Shown: positions 21,550-33,010 of the stretch, piece by piece
How positions within the stretch are numbered: position 1 is the stretch's first letter
Layout of the letters: each line of letters opens with the position of its first letter
DNA from: Gnetum montanum
Lineage: Eukaryota; Streptophyta; Gnetopsida; Gnetales; Gnetaceae
Length of the DNA: 64,000 nt
Direction: 5' to 3'
NCBI GenBank assembly: GCA_015680685.1
Contig: MNCI01001451.1
Coordinates: forward strand, 801,400 to 865,399
Translations under genes and position numbers: made by a program
The notes under the pieces: model-generated
Told to the model about the DNA's origin: nothing
What the model saw: only the letters and a program-made list of their open reading frames with translations
The model's database searches: none

Positions 21550-22363
21550 TGATGAGATAAGGGAATCATAGAGTAAGTTTTCCTATCTTCATCTTCTCAA
21601 ATGTTCTTTGAATTTTCAAAAATAGTAGATTAACAATGTTGGCATGAAAATTTCCCATTCAGGTAGTGATTCCTATGGTAGCATAGGTGGAATTTTTGTT
21701 TAGTCTCTTTGTTGGAAATAGATGATATGTTCTAATTTTGAAGTAAATCCTTTTGGCTATAGAAAATCCACTATATTATTTTTCATTTTTTCCATAGGTC
21801 CTTTGTAGACATAATTTCCTTGCCTCTTTGTTTAACCTAGTAGATATTGGGATAATGTTGGCTCAAACATTTGGAATGTTCAGTGCCTTAGCTATGGCTT
21901 CAACTAAGTGTGGTATTGTGATCCCCTCTACTTTTAGTGTAGCATCATACTGTTTGTTCTTCTAGAACTTGTATACTTCTTCCAAGTACCATTTGTCATT
22001 ACTAATGATAGTAAGCCACAAAGAAGAGGCTTGTATTTGTTCATGAACTTTAGCAAGAGCAAAATCCATAAATGGTCCAAAATTCAATTCTACTATGAGA
22101 GTGAACATGATGAACTTCACTTAGATGGCTTGAGAACACTCATTGGAGAGTGTAAGATGTTGTCCTTGCTTAGGAGCAAGTGGTGCATTAGCTTCTTCCT
22201 ATGTAGATTACCCCTTTGTAGGTGTGGGTTGGTGGATGCTATAGGATTGAGCCTTTTGCTTTGCATGTAAAGTTTGTTCTTCCATTCATCCTCTACCCCT
22301 TTCCTTCAATCTTTTCTTCCTTAGTTGTGAAGGTTCTTTTACTTTGGATTTCTTGGGAGGCAT
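21550..22363 (-). pseudogene. unidentified ORF with basic N terminus
   Basis: From an ATG at 22,363 the minus strand reads MPPKKSKVKEPSQLRKKRLK, a lysine-rich start. One frame then continues for some 800 bp with only about eight stops, all plausible single-base changes. Later blocks include FGPFMDFALAKVHEQIQASS, WLTIISNDKWYLEEVYKF, and VEGITIPHLVEAIAKALNI. I do not recognise the family. The basic start resembles that of the element J ORF at 9,903, so it may be the first ORF of a non-autonomous retroelement. Its downstream end lies close to the point where element A's RT is cut. Confidence 0.5.
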
Positions 22364-22459
22364 CTAAAATTATGAATAATTTTAAGATCACCCAACTAAC
22401 TCAAAAAAATTCTCTAATGATCCATAACCCTTCCTCAAATTCTAGGGTTTGATCAAAAT

Positions 22460-24949
22460 CATTCCTTAATGTCAACTTTAGTTCTAATTGGGATTGTAAA
22501 GTTAGAAAAATTTGTAACATGGATAAATCCTTCTTTTAGAAAAATCCTTAATTGAGGAATTTTTTAATATTTACAACCAAATTTAACCTTGACCTATCAT
22601 AATCATTAATTTCATATTTAAAGTGTGTTTGAATGGTTATCTAAAAAGAATCATTAGGTTTATTAGCCTTTGTTAAGTTAAAATATAATCATTTCTTATT
22701 ATTCTTGCCCTTAATTTGTTCTTCTAGAGAATAGAAAATTTTGATGTAATTTGCACAAACTTCACATAGTACTCTTCCCCATGACTAAGTTGATCACTAT
22801 ATGAGCAAAAGAAAATAAAAATAATTCAAATGGGAGTTGTGGTAAGGAAAACAACATGAACTCCAGACATGTGAAATGAGAGAGTGAAAAAATTCATTAA
22901 CACCTTGTGCATATATATAGATTTTTGTTGGGAATACATCGTATATATGACATTGTGGATGCAATATTGTAGGGGTTAATACATCATATCTATGCTATTG
23001 CTGTGAAAATTCTCAAGATTTTTTGCAATTTCTAATGGAAAAATTAGATAAATTGGATATTCTAGAAGGTATAAAGATGGTCTAAAGTATTCTTAATCAT
23101 AGATGATGCTTGGAATGTAATAATTTGTCATGGAAAGTATGTGAAAGAATGATTTTGAACAAGGTAAGTCAATTAAGCTTTGTAGGAGACAATTGGTCAA
23201 AATTGTTGAGTATACAAATGAAGATGAGCATGTATGGAAATAACAATAATCATATAAGTGTTCTACAAGTACAAGATGATGTGGAATTGATGATCGTGTA
23301 TGAAGTAAAAACGTTATATAAGTGGATCCTCCTCAAAGTAGGCTCTAGCCCTTTGTGACCTTGTATAACCACACCTACAAATGTCTATAGGCACTCAAGG
23401 AGTTGAATGTAAAGCATTTCTATCTTCCAAAAAAATACATGTTAGTATTGCCTCAATAAGAAAATAACACTATATTATACAAAATTATCAAATTATGATT
23501 ATATATAATAGTGAGGTAGAATGGTAATAGCATGGATTACAAAAAATGAGATGTGAGATGTCTTACCATTGGCATAATGAATTCTATGTGTGATGCATGG
23601 TTATAATAATCATTAGTCTTTCCATCCAATATTCAAACCAAGCCCATACCACTTACTAGAAACATTGCATTGTATCATCTTAAAACTAATAATTAGAAGG
23701 CGACAACAACTACAAGAAATACTAACACTTGGTAATGAAGTACAAGGAAGAAATTTATTAATAACACAATTTATTTTAAAGGAGACTTGGCCATTGGATA
23801 GAGGAGTATCTTTAGGCATGGGTAACATGTTTTTCTAGCCTAGTAACTAGAGTCTAATGAATCTTAAAATTTCTGAGAAGTCACCTACCTTTAGACATGA
23901 GTAACATGTCTTTCCAGTGGAACCCTCATAAATTTTTATTATGTGTATTTACTATTTTATTACTATGTCAACCTTACTAGAGGACTACCTTTGGGCATGG
24001 GTCACATATTTTTCCAATGACATGGTAAAGTAGTAGTTATTTTTATAACATACTTCCATTTTTCATTATAACTCAAGTAAATAATACAGCTTAATACTAG
24101 GATAGTTCTTATAGTAGTAGCTTTAGAGAATCCACAAATCCCCTTGATGTCACACCCTTTTTATTCCCACTTGGTTCTTCACTCTTCCATCTAGACATAA
24201 TGATCACAAGTTTATTTTAGTTTTATTGTGAAAAGAATGTCATTATTTCCATGGTAAAAACCTCTTATTATTGGAAATGAGTGGATGGATTATATGGTCT
24301 CATTGCATATATAATTATTCCTTTAATGGTTTAATAACATAGGATGAAATTTTCATTGTTTTAATTATATCTCATTTTATTCTTTTACAAGGTATTAGAA
24401 AAAGCAACAAAATTATGAAAATTAAAAATAGTAAAAATTACTAAAGAATGAGAAATTGGTAAGAAATGATATAAGTATAAAGAATTTGAAAGATATTAAA
24501 GAATGAAAGATGATAAGAAATGTAAAAGGTATAAAAGAATATAATAGATATCAAAAAGTGTAAAGATTGGTAAAAATTGGGAAAAATATGATAAAAAGTA
24601 TAAACAAAAAAATTATAAAAAAAATGTTAAAATGCACTTATTGATTTCTAATTCAAGGTAAGGTATCTCCATCATGGCTCAACTCATGAGTGAGTGTTTG
24701 GAAAATGAATCATACATTGTTAGGATCATACACTCTAGGTTTTTTTATATATCATCCTTAATGATTTATCTTTTCATTTAATGTCCCATGTGACATTGAT
24801 GATAATAAAATTTTGATCATTTGGAGACACATATCTTGTTGGACTAGATGATACTCTCATTTTAGAGGGTCTAGATATATTTTTTATTTATTTCTAATTT
24901 TAGGTTTTGAGTCTCCATATTCACTATTTATTGTTGGTGTATGATCATG
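22460..24949 (-). mobile_element. fragment related to element C internal region
   Basis: Several blocks match 34.8-36.2 kb in the same order and orientation. These are AGTGGATCC...CAAAGTAGGC near 23,328, AAATCCCCTTGATGTCACACCC near 24,137, and a run of AAAG/TGTAAA-rich repeats at 24,390-24,620. No LTR was found. There is no readable protein. A word like ACCTTTRGRCATGRGTAACATGT recurs near 23,806, 23,889 and 23,985 and again near 35,345. Confidence 0.5.
24390..24620 (+). repeat. purine-rich imperfect short repeats
   Basis: Imperfect units of about 16-20 bp built on AAAGAATGAAAGATRATAAGAA follow one another. They correspond to a similar purine-rich run at 35,975-36,160 inside element C. Confidence 0.5.
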
Positions 24950-24954
24950 GTTTA
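24950..24954 (+). other. target-site duplication, left copy (element B)
   Basis: GTTTA directly precedes the 5' LTR start. The same five bases directly follow the 3' LTR at 30,842-30,846. Confidence 0.75.
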
Positions 24955-26213
24955 TGTGGACATTTTGGTGTGTCAAAATGTTATGTAAAATGGAGAAAAA
25001 GGTTGTGTGGTTATTGTGTTTGTAGGACAATGTACTTGGGAAATTAAGATGAGATAAAGCCTCCATTGATGACAAGGAATGAACTAGTTTAGAGCTTAAA
25101 GGAGAAGGTCATTCACAACATCTTAAGAGAACATGTTGAAATTTAAGAATGTGGACAAGGACCAAATAATGCACAAGAAAATTTGTCATCATTGGAGCAT
25201 TTGGAAGTGCAAGTTTATGAACAAGAAATGAAGAATTCATCATGTAAAGAAAGGCGAAGAAAGATGTCTCTGAGAAATAATAGAGGTCTTGGGTAAAATT
25301 GAAAGATGCATAGATAAAAATGTCTCTAGGAAATAGCAAACATATTTCATTATGCAAAGATGTTTTCACTAGACAAATACGTCTTCATAGAATGTAGGAT
25401 AGTTTCAAAAATGCATCTTTCTTCAAACAAAGATATATTTTGAGAATGGAGGTTTCAGAAAGACTTCTTTCACTAGACAAAGACATCTTCTTAGAATGAA
25501 GAGAAAATACAAAAAGACCTCACAGGCATGAGGAAGACATCTTTCATGACTGTTAGGTATTGTTAGCTAGCCATTGTAGGAGTTCCAAGATGGATTTAGA
25601 AACATGGTAACTATAAGAAGACATCACTCTCATTGGGAAATGTGCAATATTATGTGCAATCATTGTATAATAATTTGTCAATCATTATAGTCACTATTGC
25701 TCCTCATTATATTGTCATTTTCCATTGTATAGTGTGCTATATCTCAAAGTGCAAGGATCAGAAAACCAAGTTGCATTCATCCCTTGTAATTATTTTTCTT
25801 CTTTGGACACTACAGGGTTGATGTGATTCTTGTAGGAAGGCATCTTGCTTGAGCTTATTGGGATCCTACAGAATTGAGTGGTTAGTGTTGTGGCACAACA
25901 CTCTAAAATAGAGCTCAAGATTGTAAAGGTTGTGAAAGCGTGTAAACCACATTCTAATCTTGATCGGACCTTGTGAGGTTGAGTGGTTGGTGTAGTGTCA
26001 CAACACTTCTGAGCAGGGCTTAGAGATTGTGTGGGATGTACTGTTCAAACCATATTTTAGAGCAAAAAAGTCAGAATGTGTGCTTGTGATCTACCCCCAA
26101 GTGTGGACTATCGAAGTTGGGGACTTTCATTAAATTTGGTGTGTGTGCTTTGTTCAAAGAATTTAAGTTTAGGGAACTTATTCATTTCCCCCTTCTAAGG
26201 TCAATGATTCACA
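24955..26213 (+). repeat. 5' LTR of element B
   Basis: It starts TGTGGACATTTTGGTGTGTC and ends TTCACA, two bases before the PBS. It aligns along its length with 29,596-30,841 and with the A LTR. A TATAAGAAG box lies at 25,612. Confidence 0.9.
25612..25617 (+). promoter_or_regulatory. TATA-like box in B 5' LTR
   Basis: TATAAG in the context CTATAAGAAG, at the position conserved in the three LTRs of this family. Confidence 0.5.
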
Positions 26214-26215
26214 AG

Positions 26216-26227
26216 TGATATCAGAGC
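26216..26227 (+). other. primer binding site of element B
   Basis: TGATATCAGAGC follows the LTR end by two bases. It differs by one base from the TGGTATCAGAGC complement of initiator tRNA-Met. Confidence 0.8.
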
Positions 26228-26284
26228 TTGGTAGTCTTCTCTATCATTATCAACTTCAAGAGTGAACAATGTGGGGTGGGGGAG

Positions 26285-27970
26285 GGGGGGAGGATGGATT
26301 CAACTTTGCATATTTGAAAGCTAGAATGAAAGGATACTTCGAATCCATGGAGTTTTAAGTGTGGGAGTGAATTCTTGAAGACTATGCTCCACTTGTTAAT
26401 AGCACCATTGACATCATCAAGTCTCGTAACAAATGGACACAAGAGGAAAAAGATAAGTTCATGTTTGATTTAAAAGAAATTTTTTTTTTATATTTTTCTT
26501 TGGATAAATTTGAGTTTAATAGGGTAGCAGGATGTAAAATGGCCAAAGAAACTTGGCAAACTTTAGAAGCTAGTTATGAAGGAACTTATATTGTTAAGAA
26601 ATCAAAATTGTTAATTTTACAAAGCAAATATGATAAGCTGAGAGAAGGTGAGAAACTAAAAGATTATTTCTATAGAGCAAATGATCTTGTTGTAGCTATT
26701 AGAGGAATAGGTAAATATTTGTTCAAAAGTGATGTCATCATCAAAATAATCATAACTCTACAATCAAAGTTTAGACCAAAGGTCATGGCTATGGAGGAAA
26801 TCAAAAATTTCTCAACATAGAGTGCTCTCATTTCTTATGAAATGAATCTCATAAGCAAAGGAGAAATTCAAGAAAGACCTATAGCTCTAAAGACTACCTC
26901 CAAGGAGAAGAAGTCCAATGAACATGATGAGGGTAGCAAAGATGAGATTGCCTTTTTCTCAAGGAACCTACAATGATTGTTGATAAGAAGAAATAAGGGG
27001 GCATTTCCATGAAGATCCAATTTGCTAAAAAGTAGAAAAAGAGGTAAATACATTTTGAATTCTAACCTAGATTTCTCTTCTATAGAATGTTTGGTTTGTG
27101 GTGGAAGAGGCCATATGGCCTTTTAATTTCCTAGTGATAACAAGGTACAACCAAAGAATAAATCTACTGATGAGGAATTGAAAAAGACCAACTTTTATAC
27201 AAGTTGGGATGATGGTGAGGAAAGTGAAAAAGAAGCATGAAATTCTTCCAAAGATTCACATCTCATATGCATGGAACTTATAAATGAAAATTCTTCACAT
27301 GTGATTGAATAAGATGGTAAGTGTGATAAAAAGTATAGTGAATTTAAAGAAGAAATTTTTCTTTTACATCATTTGATTAGAAAGGCAAAGAAATTTATAC
27401 TTTCTAAGTTGGATCCTATCCATACTAAAGTGAAAGAAGAGATCTTAGACATAAAAGTTGAGATTCAAAAAAAAAAACCTCTTTTAATAAGGATTACAAC
27501 AAGGTTCAAGAAGAAGAGACTCCTCAAAAATAGCCAAAGAACTTAGAGGAAGCTACACATGAAAATTCAAGTTCAAGCAGAATTAGGTTTGATAATTTTA
27601 ATCATGAGGATAATACTTTACTTGTTTGTAAAAACTGTGGTTGTAATTAAACTCTTAACTATACTCATGATGATCAAAACAAGGTTAATGCTTAGTCTCG
27701 TCAAAAAGGCTTTGATAAGGAAATTGTGTAGGTACTAATAAGTGATTAGGAAGATAAGTGGAGCAATGAAAATAATGCAATAAGTGATCAAGGGTTTTAT
27801 CATAAAGAACATAAACAAATGGAGACATCACATACATGATCTAATGAAAGAGAACCTAAAGATAAGAAGGTACTTCATGAAAGGAGACCTCATCTCAAAC
27901 TCCATTAATTTTCTCTCCTTACTAGTAAGTAAGGTAAGTCAAGTTTCCATCTCTTTGCTTGCTAGTTAAT
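26285..27970 (+). pseudogene. copia gag of element B
   Basis: The reading begins near FNFAYLKARMKGYFES, followed by the open stretch 26,461-26,820. That stretch contains KETWQTLEASYEGT, KSKLLILQSKYDKLREGEKLKDYFYRANDLV and a LQSKFRPKVMAM block: the UBN2-type gag core of plant copia elements. A zinc knuckle follows at 27,088-27,129 (C-x2-C-x4-H), but its last Cys is Phe (TTT at 27,127) and a stop precedes it. From 27,140 the reading is an acidic and then coiled-coil-like tail in shifting frames to about 27,970. It would have formed the particle shell. Repeated TAG/TAA codons disable it. Confidence 0.85.
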
Positions 27971-27974
27971 AAGA

Positions 27975-29580
27975 ATATGAGTTGAGTAGTCCAAAATTGT
28001 TTCTATCTTGTGTAGATCAGAAAAATGTTAGAATAATTATTCCTTGAGATTTGTTCAAGTGATTTTATGAAAATATTTAGTGTAGAACTTGTAATAATTT
28101 TCCTTGGATCTTCATCTTATAATAATTTTAGTTTTATTTTTGTCTTGAATTAAATCTTACTTAATCTAAACATCTTGTGATGATTTGTTTCTATGCTCAT
28201 GTCCTTTGGAATATTTTTGATATTTATGAGATAAGACAAGCTTTTGAAAAATTCTATCAATATTATTGATTGGAGAGCGTAGTCTCCATATTTGATCTTA
28301 ATGTTGACTTATAGCTATAGTGTTTTTGGTGATTTACAACATTTACACATTGATCTTAAAAGCCCAAGATAAGTAGCACATGCATAGGGGGAGCCTATTC
28401 CTTATTACCCATCATCATCTTGGAGGTTACCAATGTAGGGGGAATCTTTGGAGACTTCATGCAAGAAACACTGAAACAACAAGATATTCCAAAATGATCA
28501 AGTTAAGAACATCAAGAGGTATTTATCTTTTAAGAGGATATCTAAGTCTTGAGTTTGTGTTCTTGATATCCTTTGATAAAAATGAGGTATATGAATATAT
28601 ACATATTTCTCAATCAGCATGATTTGGTTTTGATAAATGGTTGTGTTTATTGCATTGCCTTGTACAAAAAGTGAAATATGCATGTTTCTGTCATGGCTTC
28701 CATATGCTTGTATTCATGTGTTTTCAAATTTCTAGTTGAGTATAGAGATACAAGTTTTAATGAGATAGTTGTTTCAAATAGATAGGCTACTTGTTCCTAT
28801 GTGATCTATCTTTGGTCTTTGGCATCAAATTGTGTGTTGCTGGACCTTTTTGATTTAGTTGTAGTTCCTTTTTTTTTAATCTGAAAAGAGAAAGTTGCAA
28901 TGTATCATCAACCCACCTATTTGATATTCAAGCATAAGCTAAAGCAAGAAGTATCTCTATTTTTATGAAAGAAAGCAAATAGTTGATATTATTCCTTATG
29001 ACAAAATGAGCAAGAACATGATCATTCTATTTATGACAAAGTATTCATGATTTTTATTGATACATCCCTTGAATAGTTTGTCTTGAGATGTACATCCTAG
29101 TTCATGGATTTCAGATTTGGTATGGTTGGTTTCAAATTGCAAAGCTGTATTGCTATCATAAAAGATATACCCTATTCTTTTGCTAATGTTTTACAAATAT
29201 GGAGAACATTAGAATATTAATGAACCATGCAATACAAACTACTAATGGCTTATTGGTTTAGAGACTAGTTACTTGATCTTCAAGGATTATACTTCGCTTC
29301 AAGATTTAAGTTTGAATATCACCTAAAAGACTTGGATTAGTTCATGAAACGTAGTGCTAAAAGATGTGCATTCTTTTACTCAATGTCTTTATCTCCTTAG
29401 GATTATCACATGTTGTTAATTATACATATTATATGATATTGCAGTTTTATGATGTTTGTTTAATTGATTTATATGCCTTATCCTTTTTTACTATTGTTCA
29501 AAAAGGAGAAGAGTAGGTTATGCTATTTTTGGAGTTCTTTGCTTGTCTACTAATCCATTTTCTTAAGTTTTGAACATCAC
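27975..29580 (+). other. internal 3' region of element B, no readable pol
   Basis: About 1.6 kb between gag and the polypurine tract. No copia integrase, RT or RNase H block was found in any frame. The final stretch, ending FEHHQKGGD before the LTR, resembles the spacer seen upstream of copia 3' LTRs. Pol appears to have been deleted rather than merely decayed. Confidence 0.6.
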
Positions 29581-29581
29581 C

Positions 29582-29595
29582 AAAAAGGGGGAGAT
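29582..29595 (+). other. polypurine tract of element B
   Basis: AAAAAGGGGGAGAT lies immediately before the 3' LTR start TGTGGACC, a standard copia polypurine tract. Confidence 0.85.
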
Positions 29596-29902
29596 TGTGG
29601 ACCTTTTGGTGTGTCAAAATGTTAAGTAAAATGGAGACAAAGGTTGTGTTGTTGCTGTGATTGTAGGAAAATGTACTTGAGAAACTAAGATAAGATAAAA
29701 CCTATATTGATGATAAGGAACAAACTAGTTTAGACCTCAAAGGAGAAGGTCATCCATAAGGTATCAAGTGAACAAGCAAGAATTCAAGAATGTGAACAAG
29801 GACTAAATCACTCACAAGCAAAGTTTTCAACATTGGAGCATGCAAAAGTGCAAGGTTATGAACAAGAAATGAAGAATTTATCATGCAAAGGAAGGTGAAG
29901 AA

Positions 29903-30185
29903 AGACGTCTCTAAGAAATAGTAGATGTCTTGGGAAGAATTGAAGGAAGCATAGACAAAGACATCTCCAAGAAACAATAGATGTCTTTCATCAGGCAAAG
30001 ACATCTTCACCAGATAAGGATGTCTTCACAGAATGTAGGACACATTTAGAAAGATGTATTTTTGTAGACAAAGAAATATTCCTAGAGTGGAGATTTCAGA
30101 AAGACATCTTTCACCAGAAAAAGATGTCTTCCCAGAATGGAGAGCAAATACAAAAAGACGTCTCAGGCACAAAGAAGACATCTAG
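29903..30185 (+). promoter_or_regulatory. cluster of ACGT-core palindromes in B 3' LTR
   Basis: About eleven copies of AGACGTCT or its deaminated forms AGACATCT and AGATGTCT lie within 280 bp, upstream of the TATA-like box at 30,241. Intact ones are at 29,903-29,910 and 30,156-30,163. The other LTRs of the family have comparable clusters (18,135-18,400; 25,260-25,560). The position fits a U3 enhancer. bZIP factors bind ACGT cores in plants, but binding here is inferred. Confidence 0.45.
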
Positions 30186-30240
30186 CTACCATTATCTAGC
30201 CGTTGCATGAGTTCCAAGATGGATTTGGAAATATGGTAAC

Positions 30241-30246
30241 TATAAG
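30241..30246 (+). promoter_or_regulatory. TATA-like box in B 3' LTR
   Basis: TATAAG in the context CTATAAGAAG, aligned with the boxes in the other two LTRs of the family. Confidence 0.5.
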
Positions 30247-30841
30247 AAGGCATCACTTTCATTGGAAAATGTGCAAGATTATGTGTAACCATTGTATAAT
30301 CATTTGTCAATCATTATAGTAACTGTTGCTCCTCATTGTATTATCATTTGTCCATTGTAATGTGTGCTAGATCTCAAAGTGCAGGGATTAGCAAACCAAG
30401 TTGCATTCATCCATTATAATTATTATTCTTCTTTGGACTCTGCAAGGTTAATTTACTTCTTGTGGGAAGGCATATTACTTGAGCTTGTTGACATCTTGCG
30501 AGATTGGTTGGTTGTTGTTGTAACACAATACTTTGGAGTAGAGATCAAGATTGTAAAGGTTTTGGAAACCTAGAAATCACGTTCTAAATCTGACATGACC
30601 TTGTGGGGTTGAGTGGTTGGTGTAGCTTCACAACCAAGTAGGGCTTAGAGATTGTACAGGGTGTGGTACCCTTCAAACCACATTTGAGAGTAACAAAGTT
30701 TAGAGGTGTTCTTGTGATCTACTCTCCAAGTGTGGATTACCCAAGTTGGACAACCATGTTAAATTTGATGTGTGTGCTTTGTTCAAAGAATTTGAGTTCA
30801 GGGAACTTATTCATGCCCCCTTCTAAGTTCAATTATCCATA

Positions 30842-30846
30842 GTTTA
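30842..30846 (+). other. target-site duplication, right copy (element B)
   Basis: GTTTA, identical to 24,950-24,954, fixes the right end of element B at 30,841. Confidence 0.75.
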
Positions 30847-31114
30847 TAATATCCTTTTGTAACCTCTCCACTTAGGTCATTTTTTGGGGTCAGATTTGAT
30901 AAGAGGGTTAGATGTTTTTATGCATGTTTTGGGCTATTTTATGTTCTCATTTCTTAACCACTAGATATCCTTTTATTTAGTGTCTATTGTTTCTTTTTGC
31001 ATACAAACTTGTTTTTCACATTTATTATGGGTTGGTGTGAGGATCGTATTAACATTTTTAAACTTTTGGTTTACAAGTACACCTTTCTTCATCATAAGTA
31101 ATGCATGGAATTCT

Positions 31115-31480
31115 TTGTAGCTATATGATGGCTCCATGATCATATTCCTTGGAAATTTTCAAGGTCAAGTCTTTCATTCCTAACTTAGCATCAATTGTGC
31201 TAAGCCATGATCTTCCCATAATGATAAGAAAGTTATTAATATCATTCTTCACATCCATCACTAGAAAATTTGCTGGATAAGACCACCCATTGATAGTGGT
31301 CACCACATCTTCTACCTATTTCATAAAAATGGAAACTAATTGATCTACAATCTCTAGTCTTATGTTGTACTTCTTTAATGATGATAAACTCTAGGCCTTT
31401 TATGTGTCTTAAGAAATGAGATTAACTTCTAAACTAGAATCTAATAGAGCTTTACATGGTGTGTTTCTAATAATTTGTAA
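31115..31480 (-). pseudogene. retropepsin of element E
   Basis: On the minus strand, ALLDSSLEVNLIS near 31,455-31,415 is the catalytic D-S-G block with Gly changed to Ser. PANFLVMDV and FLIIMGRSWLSTIDAKLGMKDLTLKIS follow at 31,275-31,150, the ILGR-type end block of a Ty3-like protease. Frame changes lie between. It follows a gag remnant further right, so gag and protease keep the normal order on the minus strand. RT is missing: the reading ends near 31,115. Confidence 0.75.
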
Positions 31481-31799
31481 ATAAATTAGGAGGTTTTCAA
31501 GATCTAGTATTTTTTTAAAAGAGTTATTGATTTTATCCAATTTGAGACTATATCAGTTAGCATGACAATTATAAGTTTTTGATTTGATAGTTATGAAAGC
31601 ATGATCTTCATAGGAGGATCTATTGTAGGATAAAAAAGATTAGGTGAAGTCCTAGCTCTAGTAGCCTTTTCTAGACTTGTTCTGAAGAAAGGACATTTTG
31701 TAGATTTACCTTTAGTATTACTAGTATGATCCTCTCTCTATATACTTACTTCTCTAGTAGCAATTTTGTATGGTGGTTTTGTTGGTAGTTGTTCTTGTA

Positions 31800-32900
31800 T
31801 GACTAGTGGAAATACTTGTGGTAATGGATTGAGAGCTTAGTATGAGGAAGAAAGTGCTAGTTGGGATACATAAGAATTGAGATTCATGCATAAGGAAGTG
31901 GGTTTGTGGTACTTTGGTGGATAGTAAGAGGAGGAAGTATGGATAGAAGTGTTTCTAGGAGAGATTGGAAGTTGGAAGTAGTATCCATAGGGATCATTTT
32001 GCATGTATGGATACTATTGCCTTAGATATGGCATTTCCCATGCTTGTGGGTTTTTCCACTATTGCTGATATTATTTCTATAATTAAGGATAAGCCCCTTT
32101 TGGATAGTATGATTACTAGTAGGGCTATTTGAAATTAGCTTGTAGATAAGATAGTCATTTGGGAATCTATTTTTTGATGAACTTAGGATTGAGTGCATAT
32201 GCTTTAAACTCTTGTAAGTGGACCATAAGAGGGAAAAATTTCTTAGGATGTTCATATTGGCATACTTTACACCCTTCGTCTTCCTCTGAATTGAAGTCTG
32301 TTACTTTCTTCACTGTAACAACTTTTCCTTTGTGTTGGTAGTTCTCTTGTCCATTGTCTCTTTTCTTCCTATTGTCTTTGCTTTTGTTTAAGGCTCTCTT
32401 TTTTTCCTGTTATCTTTAATTTTTTTAAGGCTTGTATAGTTCTTTCCTCTACTATCTTTAATGCTATAGCAAACTTCCTATCCATTGAATCTCACATTTT
32501 CTCTACTTTTTTTGTAATATCATTAACTAATTTCTGGATCAATAGTCTTTTGTTGGATTGTATCTTCTAAGATTTTCTCTTCTTGTGATTCATATATTAT
32601 TACATCCTTTTTTTGTATTATTGTATCTCTATTATATTCTTCTATTGATTCTTTTTTTCTTATCACTTCATCTCTTTTACCACTTGGTCTTTAAGTCATT
32701 GGATTTGATGAGCTATCATTTTGGATAGTGTGCCTTGGGCATTTATCCCAAGGGTCTCTCTTTTCTTGTTTCTTAGTCCTTTGATGATATGTCATACTTG
32801 TTCCCTTTGAGAAAATTCATGGCATGGAAACCTATGTAAAAGGGACAGTACCTACCCATTGTTGTATCAAGAGATTCATGTATCCTTTGTTTCCATCATT
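31800..32900 (-). pseudogene. gag remnant of element E
   Basis: At 32,880-32,700 the minus strand reads a CHEFSQREQV, HIIKGLRNKKREPLGINAQG block. This matches the gag of elements C (GHGFSKERQLFHIIDGL) and D (DHGFPQREEIMHIMKGL). At about 32,270-32,160 CQYEHPKKFFPLMVHLQEFKAYALNP may be a relic of a zinc-knuckle region. A proline- and tyrosine-rich linker leads towards the protease. The N-terminal gag core is gone: the frame fades at about 32,900, close to the start of the plus-strand gag of D. Confidence 0.65.
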
Positions 32901-33010
32901 GGATATATTTTCTTAGAATTGGGCTACAGAAATTTTATGCATTCTACATGACTTTGATAATTGACTTTAGTGATTATGAGTCTCATTCAAGATAAGAGCT
33001 TTGAGATCAA

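Larger units (their letters stand above)
24955..30841 (+). mobile_element. element B: bounded copia element lacking pol
   Basis: The element is complete from end to end: 5' LTR, PBS, gag remnant, polypurine tract, 3' LTR, and a 5-bp duplication GTTTA outside both ends. It is 5.9 kb long, about 3.4 kb of which is internal. Only gag is recognisable; no protease, integrase or RT could be read between 28.0 and 29.6 kb. The LTRs match element A, which does carry pol, so B looks like a non-autonomous relative that depended on an A-like helper. Decay of the two LTRs shows that the insertion is old. Confidence 0.85.
29596..30841 (+). repeat. 3' LTR of element B
   Basis: It begins TGTGGACCTTTTGGTGTGTC and ends CCATA, where the 5' copy ends CACA, so the terminal CA probably mutated to TA. 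The match to the 5' LTR runs throughout. A GTTTA duplication follows. Confidence 0.9.

Noticed and set aside
26281-26292. G-rich run as a G-quadruplex or polypurine tract
   Set aside because: It lies just after the PBS in the gag start region and has a single G block without the four runs needed. The real polypurine tract is at 29,582.
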